Below, piece by piece: positions 1 to 10,631 of a stretch of DNA of 64,000 bases. Both the position numbers and the translations under genes were made by a program. Source of the DNA: a bacterium (GTDB lineage Bacteria > Desulfobacterota > Binatia > HRBIN30 > CADEER01); NCBI GenBank assembly GCA_019637795.1, contig JAHBUY010000001.1, forward strand, positions 207,001 to 271,000, given 5' to 3'. Under the pieces are notes generated by a model. The model was not told the DNA's origin. It saw nothing but the letters and a program-made list of their open reading frames with translations, and ran no database searches. The number at the start of each line of letters is the position of its first letter. Within the stretch, counting starts at the first letter, position 1.

Positions 1-701
1 ATCTACCCGGCGACCATCGTCACCGTCGCCACCGGCGTCACCGCCGTGCTCCTCATCTGGGTCATCCCGGTGTTCGCCGAGCTCTTCTCCAGCTTCGGCC
101 AGGATCTGCCGGCGCCGACCCAGTTCGTCATCAACCTGTCGAACTTCACCATCGCCTACTTCCACTTCATGGTGATGGTGCTGATCGCCGCCGCGGTGGC
201 GCTGCGCTACGCCTACCAGACCGAGAACGGCCGTCTGGCGATGGACCGCGGCTTCCTCGAGGCGCCGGTGTTCGGCGACCTGATCCGCAAGTCGTCGATC
301 GCCCGCTTCACCCGCACGCTCAGCACCCTGGTGTCCTCCGGCGTGCCGATCCTCGACGCGCTGCTGATCACCGCCAAGACCTCCGGCAACAAGGTCGTCG
401 AACGCGCCATCCTCGCCACCCGGTTGAGCATCAGCGAGGGCAACTCGATCTCCGAGCCGCTGGTGGCGAGCAAGGTGTTCCCGCCCATGGTCTGCCAGAT
501 GATCGCGGTCGGCGAATCGACCGGCGCCCTCGACGCCATGCTGCAGAAGATCGCCGAGTTCTACGAGGACGAGGTCGACAACATGGTCGCCAACCTCACC
601 ACCCTGATGGAGCCGCTGGTCATCCTCTTCCTCGGCGTCATCATCGGCGGCCTGGTGATCTCGATGTACCTGCCGATCTTCAAGCTCGGATCGGTGATCG
701 G

Positions 702-705
<4 letters not shown>
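1..705 (+). CDS. pilC: Type IV pilus inner-membrane platform protein PilC (C-terminal part)
   Basis: The 5' end lies outside the window; 234 codons are visible and the frame is open from base 1. PilC is the polytopic platform protein on which the PilB/PilT motors act during pilus assembly and retraction. The visible part has one membrane segment near the start, a second T2SF/GspF domain (about residues 95-215) with the conserved [11 protein letters not shown] stretch followed by an acidic [10 protein letters not shown] helix, and a closing hydrophobic segment ending in the typical [12 protein letters not shown] tail. The stop overlaps the GTG start of the next gene, so the two are translationally coupled. 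Family assignment is secure. Confidence 0.93.
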
Positions 706-2807
<2,102 letters not shown>

Positions 2808-2962
2808 GCAGCACGCATGCGCTCTCGCCACGCTCATCTGCCGCCGGCCGCGACCGCGGCGGCGCCTGCCGCCATGCCTGCCGTGGCGGCATCACCCGCG
2901 ATGCCGGCGACGGCGCGGCACGGTTGGCGTCGCGCCGACACGGCATACGCTTCAGCGTCACA

Positions 2963-2987
2963 ATTCGGATGCCGGCGGCGTCCGAAT
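2963..2987. promoter_or_regulatory. Near-perfect palindrome, candidate enhancer site for the PilS/R fusion
   Basis: Left arm ATTCGGATGCCG and right arm CGGCGTCCGAAT flank a single central G; 11 of 12 positions are complementary. The centre lies about 103 bases upstream of the -24 element, near -128 from the expected start, the usual range for binding sites of NtrC-family activators. A half site ATTCGG recurs at 3033. Binding by the fused activator is inference. Confidence 0.45.
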
Positions 2988-3077
2988 GGCGTCGGCCATC
3001 GACACAAATCGTCACTCCGTGCCGGCGCCTCCATTCGGCCCGTGCGGAAGCTCCGATCGGGTACGGAGCAAACCGGA

Positions 3078-3093
3078 TGGTACACCGCTTGCA
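3078..3093 (+). promoter_or_regulatory. Sigma-54 (-24/-12) promoter of pilA
   Basis: TGGTACACCGCTTGCA matches the RpoN consensus TGGCAC-N5-TTGCA with one change and has the invariant GG-N10-GC spacing (GG at 3079-3080, GC at 3091-3092). Transcription would start near 3103. PilA promoters in many Gram-negatives are RpoN and PilR dependent, and the gene just upstream encodes a sigma-54 activator. Confidence 0.85.
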
Positions 3094-3294
3094 AAACCTC
3101 CTGCCGTGGAACGCGACAACATGAATGCTCCCGGGGACGGACAGGAGGTGTCGATTGCTGCCAACTCACAGCCCGCCTTGACGAATAGGACGCACCGACG
3201 GTCGCAACGATGTGACGGTCGGATTCACGGATCCAGAGAAGAACGCAAACCACCCATCACGGTCTTCGGACCCACAAACAGGAGGAGAAGAGAA

Positions 3295-3675
3295 ATGAAG
3301 GCACTCAGGGACAGCAAGGGCTTCACCCTCATCGAGCTGCTCGTCGTCGTGGCGATCATCGGCATCCTGGCCGCCATCGCCATCCCGCAGTTCGCCTCGT
3401 ACCGCCAGCGCGGCTTCGACGCCCGCGCCAACTCGGACCTGCGCAACGCGGCGACCTCGGAGGAGGCCATCTTCGCCACCACGCAAGCGTACGTCACGTG
3501 CGCCAACGGTGCGTGCAATGATCCGGCGCTGCCCGGCTTCCAGCTCTCCGGGACGGTCGAAATCGGGATGACCGGCGCGGCCGGTACGAACCCGTCGTTC
3601 ACCGGCACGTCGACCTCGACGAGCGGCTCGGGGAAGGTCTTCTCGTACAACAGCGCCGCTGGCGGCATGCAGTAA
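3295..3675 (+). CDS. pilA: Major type IV pilin PilA
   Basis: 126 residues. The ATG at 3295 was chosen for its Shine-Dalgarno GGAGGAG and because it gives a typical leader, MKALRDSKG, cleaved before FTLIELLVV with Glu at mature position 5. The N-terminal hydrophobic helix (residues 10-33) is canonical; the globular part is short. Two cysteines (TCANGACN, about residues 65-70) could form a small disulfide loop. The C-terminal 30 residues are rich in Ser/Thr/Gly and could accept O-linked glycans. It is cleaved and N-methylated by the prepilin peptidase at 8370 and followed by its own terminator, so it is probably transcribed alone at high level from the sigma-54 promoter. Confidence 0.96.
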   Translation: MKALRDSKGFTLIELLVVVAIIGILAAIAIPQFASYRQRGFDARANSDLRNAATSEEAIFATTQAYVTCANGACNDPALPGFQLSGTVEIGMTGAAGTNPSFTGTSTSTSGSGKVFSYNSAAGGMQ

Positions 3676-3698
3676 GCGCCTGCTGACGCGCCAACCCA

Positions 3699-3729
3699 GG
3701 GGAGGGCCATTGGCCCTCCCCTTTTTTTT
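3699..3729 (+). terminator. Rho-independent terminator of pilA
   Basis: A perfect 10-bp stem, GGGGAGGGCC pairing with GGCCCTCCCC, with a three-base loop, followed directly by eight T residues (3722-3729). It begins 24 bases after the pilA stop and separates pilin transcription from the transporter genes. Confidence 0.93.
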
Positions 3730-3802
3730 CCCCGCAGGGCCGATGAGGGGCGCGAAATCGACGTCGACGGCGGCGCCAACCGCCGCTAACCTGCGACCTG
3801 CC

Positions 3803-4714
3803 ATGCTGCGGCCAATCGTCAGAGGCACCACCTGGGTGCTCGCCTCCGTGCTCTTCGCCTCGGCCGCCGCCTGGAGCAGCCAGCGGCTCGATGGGATGGC
3901 ATCGCAGACCGCCGACAGCGAGCCGGTCTACCTGCCGCGCGCCGAGTACCTGCGCCCGATGGCGCTCGGCTGGAACAACGCCCTGGCCGACGTGCTGTGG
4001 TTCCGCACCATCAGTTACTTCGGCGCCCACTATCGCAGCGATCACACCTATCCGTGGCTGGCCGCGATGTGCGATCTGGTCACCGACCTCGACCCGCGCG
4101 CCGAGCACGTCTACCGCTTCGCCGGCGTCATCCTGCCGTGGGAGGCGAACCAGGTGGACGCCGGCATCGCGCTGCTCGAGAAGGGGGCGCGGCAGTTCCC
4201 CGACGACTGGGTCCTCCCCTACTACCTCGGCTTCCACTACTACTTCTTCAAGAACGACATCCCGTCGGCGTTGCGCCACCTGAAGACGGCGATGGCCCTG
4301 CCGGGCGCCCATCCCTCGATCGCCCACCTGGCCGCCGTGCTGGCGCAACGTCAGTACGGCCCGGAGACGACCCTGGCGTTCCTCGAGGAGGCGACGGGCA
4401 ACATCGACTCGCCCGAGGTGCGCGGCGTCATCGAGGAGCAGAAGCGCGAGGCGTATCTGGCGCGCGACCTGGCGCGCTTGCAGGCCGCCGTCGAGACCTA
4501 CCGCGAGCGCACCGGCGTGCTCCCGTTCTCGCTCCAGGCGCTGGTCGACGCCGGCATCCTCGACAGCATTCCCGCCGAGCCGTTCGACAGCGTCTACGAG
4601 CTCGATCCCGCCACCGGCGCGGTGCGTTCGGCGAGCGGCCGCACGCCGTCGGCGCTGCACGAGAGCCGCATCCGCCAGCGCGCGGTGCGCGGCGAATCGG
4701 TGCGCGACCTATGA
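3803..4714 (+). CDS. Membrane-anchored TPR protein of the pilus transporter block (PilG-like position)
   Basis: 303 residues from ATG 3803; an upstream in-frame ATG (3710) falls inside the pilA terminator and is unlikely. A single N-terminal membrane segment (about residues 8-25) is followed by a mostly helical, TPR-like domain (LLEKGARQFPDDWVLPYYLG and similar). The last 70 residues carry a YRERTGVLPFSLQALVDAGI segment, a pattern also seen in GspG-type pseudopilin C-terminal regions. It overlaps the ABC ATPase gene by four bases and occupies the position of pilG in Myxococcus-type clusters. Its sequence relation to PilG was not tested. Probably a periplasm-facing partner of the transporter needed for pilus assembly. 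Confidence 0.65.
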   Translation: MLRPIVRGTTWVLASVLFASAAAWSSQRLDGMASQTADSEPVYLPRAEYLRPMALGWNNALADVLWFRTISYFGAHYRSDHTYPWLAAMCDLVTDLDPRAEHVYRFAGVILPWEANQVDAGIALLEKGARQFPDDWVLPYYLGFHYYFFKNDIPSALRHLKTAMALPGAHPSIAHLAAVLAQRQYGPETTLAFLEEATGNIDSPEVRGVIEEQKREAYLARDLARLQAAVETYRERTGVLPFSLQALVDAGILDSIPAEPFDSVYELDPATGAVRSASGRTPSALHESRIRQRAVRGESVRDL

Positions 4715-5718
4715 CCTCCCTCGCCCTCCTGCCCGCCGTCGACGCGCCGCCCGCCTCCTCCTGGTCGGCGCCGGCGCCGGATGCCGAGCCCCTGCCGCAC
4801 CTCGAGCTGCGCGGCCTGACCAAGGACTACCGGCACAACTGGACCATGCGCCGGCTGCGCGTGCTGCACGCCCTCGACCTGGTGGTGCGGCGCGGCGAGA
4901 TCCTCGGCCTCATCGGGCCGAACGGCGCCGGCAAGACGACCACCTTCAAGTGCCTGCTCGGCCTGCTGCGGCCGAGCGCCGGCCAGGTGGTGTTCGAGGG
5001 CCGGCCGCTCGACGTCCGCCAGCGGGCCGCCATCGGCTTCCTGCCCGAACAGCCCTACTTCTACGACTACCTGACCGTGCGCGAAACCCTGTCGCTGTAC
5101 GCCCACCTGTACGGCATGCACGGCGGCGCCGCGCGCGCCCGGGTCGCCGAGGTCATCGAGCAGGTGCAGCTCGGGCCCAAGCAGCGGGCGTCGCTGCGCA
5201 CGCTGTCGAAGGGCACCATGCAGCGCGTCGGCATCGCCCAGGCGATCCTCAATCGGCCGCGACTGCTCATTCTCGACGAGCCGATGTCCGGGCTCGATCC
5301 GATCGGCCGGCACGCCATGCGCGAGTTGATCCGCTCCCTGCACGCCGGCGGCACCACCGTCATCTTCTCCTCGCACATCCTTCCCGACGCGGAGGCGCTG
5401 TGCGACCGCGTCGCCATCCTCACCGGCGGCCGACTGCGCGAGATCATCGACCTGCGGCTCGACGCCGGCGCGACCGTCTACCATCTGGTCGTCGGCGCCC
5501 TGCCGGCCGAGATCCTGACGGCGCTCGAGCGACTCGCCGGCGCGCCGCCGATGCCGCAGGGCAGCGGTTGGCGCCTGCGCCTGCCCGGCTCGAACATCGT
5601 CGGACCGGCGCTCGACCTGGTGCGCAACGCCGGCGGAACCGTCGAGAGCCTGGTGCCGGCGCATCCCTCGCTCGAAGAGCGCTTCCTCGCCCACGTCGGC
5701 GCCACCTCGCTCGAATGA
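4711..5718 (+). CDS. pilH: ABC transporter ATP-binding protein, PilH-like
   Basis: 335 residues from the ATG overlapping the previous stop. It has a Walker [10 protein letters not shown] (near residue 69), Q-loop region, signature LSKGTMQRV (about 165), Walker B LLILDEP (about 187) and the H-loop SSH. An N-terminal extension of about 35 residues precedes the ABC fold, and a C-terminal 90-residue extension is typical of ABC-2 exporters. In Myxococcus xanthus pilH encodes an ABC ATPase required for pilus biogenesis, and the gene order here matches. The permease partner is the gene at 7457. The symbol rests on synteny plus family, and the substrate is unknown. Confidence 0.85.
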   Translation: MTSLALLPAVDAPPASSWSAPAPDAEPLPHLELRGLTKDYRHNWTMRRLRVLHALDLVVRRGEILGLIGPNGAGKTTTFKCLLGLLRPSAGQVVFEGRPLDVRQRAAIGFLPEQPYFYDYLTVRETLSLYAHLYGMHGGAARARVAEVIEQVQLGPKQRASLRTLSKGTMQRVGIAQAILNRPRLLILDEPMSGLDPIGRHAMRELIRSLHAGGTTVIFSSHILPDAEALCDRVAILTGGRLREIIDLRLDAGATVYHLVVGALPAEILTALERLAGAPPMPQGSGWRLRLPGSNIVGPALDLVRNAGGTVESLVPAHPSLEERFLAHVGATSLE

Positions 5719-7460
5719 CCGCGCCCGCCCCCACCACGACATCGGATCACTCCCCGCGGCCGGCGCGGCGCACGCGCTGGGACGTCATCGCGATCGCCGT
5801 GCTGGCGTTGCTGCCCTACCTGAACGCGATCGGCGGCGACTTCGTCTTCGACGACGTCGGCGTCATCCGCGACAATCCCGTGGTCCAGCGCGAGCCCGCG
5901 TGGCGGGTCTTCACCACGGTGTACGAGCCGGGCGCGCTCTACCGTCCGCTCACCATGCTGTCGTACGTCGCCAACGCGCGGATCGACGGCGGGGCGAACG
6001 CGTTCCATGCCGTCAACGTCGCCCTCCACGTCCTGGTGGCCGTCGCCGTCTACGCCCTCGCCGCCCGCCTGCTCGGTACGCGCGGCGCCGCCTGGGTCGC
6101 GGCGGCGCTGTTCGCCGTCCACCCCATCCACACCGAGGCGGTGACCGGCATCGTCGGCCGCGCCGAGCTGCTCGCCGCCCTCTGCTCGCTGCTCGCGCTC
6201 CTGGCGCTGGCGCGCGCGCTCGCCGGCGGCGTCGCGTCACGGCGCTGGCTCGCCCTGTCGGTGGCGGCGTTCGCCGCCGGGCTGCTGTGCAAGGAGAGCG
6301 TCTTCACCACCATCGCCCTGGTGCTGGTCGTCCACTGGCGCCTGGCGCCGGCCGACGGCTGGCGGCGGCGGCTCGCCGTCGTCCTGCCGTACGCGCTGGT
6401 CGGTGCCGCCTACCTCGGGCTCCGCCTGGCCGTCGTCGGGGCGCTCGGGCTGCCGGCGCCGCCGGGCGCCCTCGACAATCCGCTCGCCCACGTCGACGGC
6501 GCGACGCGGCTGCGCACGGCGCTCGCCATCCTCTGGGATTACCTGGCGATGCTGATCGCCCCCGTGCACCTGTCGGCCGACTACTCGTTCAGCCAAGTGC
6601 CGCTGGTCGCCAGTTGGGCCGATCCGCGCGTCTGGGTGCCGGTGGCGATCCTGGGTGGGGGCGCCGCCGCGGCGCTGGCGTCACGCACGCGGCGGCCGGA
6701 GCTGCTCGTCGCCCTGGCGTTGTTCGCCATTCCGCTCTCGTTGACCGCGAACATCCTCTTCCCCATCGGCACCATCAAAGCGGAGCGCCTGCTCTACCTG
6801 CCGTCGGCCGGCGCCTGCCTGGCGGCGGGGTGGCTCCTGCTGCTCCCGTGGCGGACACGGCCGCGGACGGCGGCAGTGCTGATCGCCGCCGTGCTCGGCC
6901 TCTTCGCGGCGCGGACCTGGGTCCGCAACCAGGATTGGCGGGACGAGGGCACGCTCTACGCCGCCACGGTCCGGATCGCCCCCGACAGCGCCAAAGCGCA
7001 TCACAATTTCGCCGTGGCGCGGCAGCGCGCCGGCGCCTACGACGAGGCCCTCGCCCACTACCGGCAGGCGCTGCGGATCTATCCCGACTACGCCGACGCC
7101 GCGTTCGGCATCGGCCACATCGCCACCCTGCGGGGCGATGATGACGCCGCCCTGCGCTGGTACACCGCGACCCTGTCGCTGGACCCGGATTTCACCAAGG
7201 CGCACCTGCAACTCGGGCTGCTCTATCAACGCCACCGCGATTTCGCCGCCGCCGAGTCGGCCTTCACGGCGGGGCTGGCCAAGGACCCGGACAACCCGCT
7301 GCTGCTGGTCAACCTGGCCGCGGCGCGGCTGTCGCAGGGGAACCGCTGGGGCGCGATCGAGGCGCTGGCGCGCCTCGATCGCGCCCGGCCGCCGGTGGAT
7401 CAACAGACGGTGGCGCTGATCGCCACGGCGCGCCGGGAGGTCGAGGTGGCGGTCCGATGA
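5715..7460 (+). CDS. GT-C type membrane glycosyltransferase with C-terminal TPR domain (TMTC-like)
   Basis: 581 residues from ATG 5715. The first 400 residues are polytopic and start with the acidic loop GGDFVFDDVGVIRDNP, then YRPLTMLSY and AVHPIHTEAVTGIVGRAELL, the layout of TMTC/PMT-like O-glycosyltransferases that use lipid-linked sugars. Three or four TPR units follow (about 415-560). It is embedded between the ABC ATPase and permease genes with four-base overlaps on both sides, so it is cotranscribed with them. A role in glycosylating pilin or another exported protein is plausible but inferred from context. Confidence 0.75.
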   Translation: MTAPAPTTTSDHSPRPARRTRWDVIAIAVLALLPYLNAIGGDFVFDDVGVIRDNPVVQREPAWRVFTTVYEPGALYRPLTMLSYVANARIDGGANAFHAVNVALHVLVAVAVYALAARLLGTRGAAWVAAALFAVHPIHTEAVTGIVGRAELLAALCSLLALLALARALAGGVASRRWLALSVAAFAAGLLCKESVFTTIALVLVVHWRLAPADGWRRRLAVVLPYALVGAAYLGLRLAVVGALGLPAPPGALDNPLAHVDGATRLRTALAILWDYLAMLIAPVHLSADYSFSQVPLVASWADPRVWVPVAILGGGAAAALASRTRRPELLVALALFAIPLSLTANILFPIGTIKAERLLYLPSAGACLAAGWLLLLPWRTRPRTAAVLIAAVLGLFAARTWVRNQDWRDEGTLYAATVRIAPDSAKAHHNFAVARQRAGAYDEALAHYRQALRIYPDYADAAFGIGHIATLRGDDDAALRWYTATLSLDPDFTKAHLQLGLLYQRHRDFAAAESAFTAGLAKDPDNPLLLVNLAAARLSQGNRWGAIEALARLDRARPPVDQQTVALIATARREVEVAVR

Positions 7461-8227
7461 GACAGATGGCGGCAATCGCGCTCAACACGGCCCGCGAGGC
7501 GATCCGCAATCGGATCCTCTACTCGATCCTCTTCTTCGCCATCCTCATGGTCGGCGTCTCGGCCGGCTTCGGCGCCGCCTCGATCGGCGATCAGGTGAAG
7601 TACATGAAGGACTTCAGCCTGATGAGCGTCTCGCTGTTCGGGGTCATCATCGCCGTCGTGCTCGGCGTCAACCTCCTGCACCAGGAGCTGGGCAAGAAGA
7701 CCATCGTCAACATCCTCTCCAAGCCGGTGGCGCGCTGGCAGTTCCTGGTCGGCAAGTTCTTCGGCCTGTTCGGCACCCTGATGATCGTCGTCGGCGCGAT
7801 GGCCGGCGGCGTGGTGCTCGCTTTCGCGCTCTTCACCGGCGGGCTCGACTGGGGCCTGGTGGTCGCCGCCGGCGCCACCCTGCTCGAGATCATGATCGTC
7901 ATCGCGGTGGCGGTGTTCTTCTCCTCGCTGGTGGTCACGCCGTCGCTGGCCGGGATGTTCACCGCCGCGACCTTCATCGCCGGGCGGTCGTCGAGCTACC
8001 TGCTCTACTTCCTCGGCGACGATCACTCGCCCGCGCTCCGCGTCGTCGCCCAGGGGCTGTACTGGGTGCTGCCGCGCCTCGATCACTATGCGATCGCCGA
8101 CCAGGTGGTGTACGGCCAGATGCTGCCGCCCGAGTACCTCGGCGCCCTGGTGGGCTACGCCGGCGCCTACGCCGGCGTGCTGCTCCTGCTCAGCGTCGGA
8201 CTCTTCTCGCGGCGCGAGTTCGCCTGA
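7457..8227 (+). CDS. pilI: ABC-2 type permease, PilI-like
   Basis: 256 residues with six predicted membrane helices. It starts inside the previous stop (ATGA). The N-terminal stretch ALNTAREAIRNRILYSILFFAILM and the loop LLHQELGKKTIVNILSKPV are typical of NosY/ABC-2 membrane subunits. It is the natural membrane partner of the ATPase at 4711. In Myxococcus pilI follows pilH and precedes pilD, as here. The symbol is from synteny; the transported molecule is unknown. Confidence 0.85.
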   Translation: MRQMAAIALNTAREAIRNRILYSILFFAILMVGVSAGFGAASIGDQVKYMKDFSLMSVSLFGVIIAVVLGVNLLHQELGKKTIVNILSKPVARWQFLVGKFFGLFGTLMIVVGAMAGGVVLAFALFTGGLDWGLVVAAGATLLEIMIVIAVAVFFSSLVVTPSLAGMFTAATFIAGRSSSYLLYFLGDDHSPALRVVAQGLYWVLPRLDHYAIADQVVYGQMLPPEYLGALVGYAGAYAGVLLLLSVGLFSRREFA

Positions 8228-8228
8228 G

Positions 8229-8356
8229 ACACCGATGGACGCCGATGGCCACCCCGGCGGCACGTGATCGGCGACATGGTCCGATGACCTTCCCGTTCAT
8301 CTGGAAGGGGGAACCAGGCTCCGTGTGCATCGGTGGCCATCGGCGTTCATCTGTGT
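8229..8356. repeat. Inverted-repeat element between pilI and pilD
   Basis: Arms at 8229-8252 and 8333-8356 are complementary at 22 of 24 positions and separated by 80 bases. The right arm region (8323-8357) matches 23971-24005 at 31 of 35 positions. The core reads as tandem-like ATCTGTGT/GGCCATCGGC words, the look of short dispersed palindromic elements in other genomes. It lies 13 bases before the pilD start and may form a large hairpin in the mRNA. Confidence 0.7.
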
Positions 8357-8369
8357 CTACACGGGGCCG

Positions 8370-9137
8370 ATGCTGACGGTCGCGGTGTTCGTCTTCGGGG
8401 CGCTGGTCGGGAGCTTTCTCAACGTCTGCATCCATCGCATCCCGGGCGGCGAGTCGATCGCCTTCCCCGCCTCGCACTGCCCGCGCTGCCACGCGCCGAT
8501 CAAGCCGTACGACAACATCCCGATCGTCAGTTGGCTGCTGCTGCGCGCCCGCTGCCGGCGCTGCGCGGCGCCCATCTCGCTGCGCTATCCGCTGGTCGAG
8601 ATGCTGGGCGGCATCGCGGCGGTGGGCGCCGTCCACGCCTTCGGCCCCACCGCCGGGGCGCTCCTCGTCTTCGCCTTCCTCGCGGCGCTGATCGTCATCA
8701 CCTTCATCGACCTGGACCACCAGATCATCCCCGACGCGATCAGCATTCCCGGCATCTTCGTCGGCTTCGCCGCCGCGCTGCTGTTCGGCCGGCCGACCTG
8801 GCTGTCGTCGCTGGCCGGCATCGCGCTCGGCGGCGGCATCCTCTGGCTCGTCGCCGCCGGCTACGAATGGCTCACCGGCCGCGAGGGCATGGGCGGCGGC
8901 GACATCAAGCTGCTGGCGATGATCGGCGCCTTCCTCGGCTGGCGCGCCATCCCGGTGACGGTGCTGATCGCCTCGCTGCTCGGCAGCGTCATCGGCCTCT
9001 CGCTCATGGCGGTTCGCGGCCGCGACACCAGGATGGCGATCCCCTTCGGACCGTTCCTCGCCGTCGCCGCGGTGTGCGCGCTCTTCTGGGGCGACGCGCT
9101 GATCGAGTGGTACCTGAACCTGGCGCGCCCGATCTGA
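8370..9137 (+). CDS. pilD: Prepilin peptidase / N-methyltransferase PilD
   Basis: 255 residues. The ATG at 8370 was chosen over an upstream ATG at 8325 that lies inside the inverted repeat. The N-terminal methyltransferase domain has GSFLNVCIHRIP and two CxxC pairs (CPRC, CRRC, about residues 36-69). The aspartyl protease core has both catalytic aspartates, in FIDLDHQIIPD (about 112) and MGGGDIKLLAM (about 175). About eight membrane helices. It removes the leader from PilA and the four minor pilins just downstream. Confidence 0.95.
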   Translation: MLTVAVFVFGALVGSFLNVCIHRIPGGESIAFPASHCPRCHAPIKPYDNIPIVSWLLLRARCRRCAAPISLRYPLVEMLGGIAAVGAVHAFGPTAGALLVFAFLAALIVITFIDLDHQIIPDAISIPGIFVGFAAALLFGRPTWLSSLAGIALGGGILWLVAAGYEWLTGREGMGGGDIKLLAMIGAFLGWRAIPVTVLIASLLGSVIGLSLMAVRGRDTRMAIPFGPFLAVAAVCALFWGDALIEWYLNLARPI

Positions 9138-9234
9138 GCTGATCGCGGCGGACACCGATCCGCCGCCTGGCGTTCCGGCATCGAGGCGGCGACGCGATTG
9201 ACGCTGGCGCGGCGCGCGTCCTACCCGGGGGCGC

Positions 9235-9678
9235 ATGACACGGCGCGGTTTCACGCTGCTCGAAGTGCTGCTCGCGGTGGCCCTGCTCGGCGTGCTGGCC
9301 GGGATCGGCGTCCCTTCGGCCCAGCGCCAACTCGAGCGCTGGCGGATCGCCGCCGCGGCGCGACAGGTGGTCATGGACCTCAAGGCGACGCGCGGGCGGG
9401 CGATCATCGGCGGCGCCACGCACCGCCTGCGATTCGCGGTGCCCGGCGAGAGCTATCGACTGGAGCGCCAGCGGCCCGGCGGCGCCTATGCCGCGGCGGG
9501 GCCGGCGACGCCGCTGCCGGACGGCGTCCGCGTCGTCGCCTGCACCGCCGCCGGCGACGGCATCGGCTTCCGGCCGCGCGGCCACGCCATCACCTTCGGC
9601 ACCGTCATCCTGCGCAACGGCCGCGGCGACGAACGCCGGGTGATCGTCGACATCGCCGGCCGCATGCGGGTGCAGTAA
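9235..9678 (+). CDS. Minor pilin, FimT/GspH type
   Basis: 147 residues. A very short leader, MTRRG, is followed by FTLLEVLLAVALLGVLAGIG with Glu at mature position 5, the class III signal of prepilins. The remaining sequence (QLERWRIAAAARQVVMDLKATRGRAI) is typical of the GspH/FimT family. It is the first of four overlapping or abutting minor-pilin genes and ends one base into the next start (TAATG). These proteins form the pilus-tip complex that primes assembly. Confidence 0.9.
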   Translation: MTRRGFTLLEVLLAVALLGVLAGIGVPSAQRQLERWRIAAAARQVVMDLKATRGRAIIGGATHRLRFAVPGESYRLERQRPGGAYAAAGPATPLPDGVRVVACTAAGDGIGFRPRGHAITFGTVILRNGRGDERRVIVDIAGRMRVQ

Positions 9679-10016
9679 TGCGCGCCGCCGCCGGCTTCAC
9701 GCTGATCGAGGTGATGGTGGCGCTCTGCCTCTTCGCCCTCGGCGCCGCCGCCCTCGCCGAGACGCTGATGATCGCGCAGCGCGTGCGCGCCAGCAGCGCC
9801 CGCTGGAGCCAGGCCGTCGGACTCGCCGAGGACCGCCTGGAGCGCCTGCGCGCCGGCGACCGCGACGACGACGCGGCGCCGATCGGCGAATTCACGCGCG
9901 CCTGGCGGCGCGAGCCCTGGACCGACGCGCCGGGGCTCGATCGCGTCGAGGTCAGCGTCGTCTGGGAGGACCACGGCGCGCAGCGCTTCGCGCTGCAGGC
10001 GCTGTTGCGGAGGTGA
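9678..10016 (+). CDS. Minor pilin, PilV/GspI type
   Basis: 112 residues from ATG 9678, sharing the last base of the previous stop. Leader MRAAAG, then FTLIEVMVALCLFALGAAAL with Glu5. LAEDRLERLRAGDRDDD and a C-terminal VSVVWEDHGAQRFALQALL strand are typical of the PilV/GspI family. It is short, as usual for this class. It is expected to pack with the other minor pilins in the tip or priming complex. Confidence 0.88.
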   Translation: MRAAAGFTLIEVMVALCLFALGAAALAETLMIAQRVRASSARWSQAVGLAEDRLERLRAGDRDDDAAPIGEFTRAWRREPWTDAPGLDRVEVSVVWEDHGAQRFALQALLRR

Positions 10017-10019
10017 GAC

Positions 10020-10631
10020 GTGATCCGCACGCCCCGTCCACCGGCGCCGCCGCCGCGCGGCTTCACCCTGATCGAGCTGCTGCTCGGCATCGTCGCCTGC
10101 ACCCTCTTCGCGACCGGCGTGCACCAGTTCAGCCGCGCCATGCTGCGCGGCGTGCGCGTGCTCGAGGCCGCGGCCGAGGCGCAGGAGGCGGCGCGCCTGG
10201 GCGCGCAGCTCATCGCCGGCGACCTGCGCGACGCCGGCTTCAGCCCCGACGGCCGTCTCGGCAACGGCCTGCGCCGCGCCGCGCCCGACGCGGTGGCGCT
10301 GGTGCGCGACCTCAACGGCGACGGCGACAGCGACGACGCCAACGAGGCGGTGGCGTACACCTACGACCGCGGCCGGCGCTGCCTGCTGCGCGCGCCCGGC
10401 GGGGCGTCGCCGCAACCGTTGCTCAACGACATCGCCGCCGATGGCGTCCGCTTCGCCTTCGTCGCCGCCGATGGCGTCGCGCTCGCCGGCGGCGAGCTCG
10501 ACGCCGCGGCGCGCGCCCGGGTGCGGCGCGTCGTGGTGCGCGTCGCGGTGGAGATCGCCAACCCCGACCCCGCGGCGCGCCAGCCGCTGCGCGCCGAACA
10601 GGAGACGACGGTGGTGTTGCGCAATGGCTGA
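10020..10631 (+). CDS. Minor pilin, PilW/GspJ type, with a calcium-loop-like motif
   Basis: 203 residues from a GTG three bases after the previous stop. The leader is long and proline-rich (about 13 residues), then GFTLIELLLGIVACTLFATG with Glu5. The body has AAEAQEAARLGAQLIAGDLRDAGF, typical of PilW/GspJ. The segment DLNGDGDSDDANE (about residues 95-107) looks like an EF-hand or dockerin-type calcium loop. The C-terminal strand ends QETTVVLRNG. It overlaps the next gene by eight bases. Confidence 0.88.
   Translation: MIRTPRPPAPPPRGFTLIELLLGIVACTLFATGVHQFSRAMLRGVRVLEAAAEAQEAARLGAQLIAGDLRDAGFSPDGRLGNGLRRAAPDAVALVRDLNGDGDSDDANEAVAYTYDRGRRCLLRAPGGASPQPLLNDIAADGVRFAFVAADGVALAGGELDAAARARVRRVVVRVAVEIANPDPAARQPLRAEQETTVVLRNG

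Larger units (their letters stand above)
2808..3294 (+). promoter_or_regulatory. Regulatory region and long leader of pilA
   Basis: This 487-base stretch has no convincing gene; the ORFs through it lack a ribosome site and end in, or pass through, pilA. It holds, in order, a 25-base near-palindrome (2963-2987), an ATTCGG half copy (3033-3038), a sigma-54 promoter (3078-3093), roughly 190 bases of transcribed leader, and a strong Shine-Dalgarno GGAGGAG at 3281-3287, eight bases before the pilA ATG. Confidence 0.75.
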
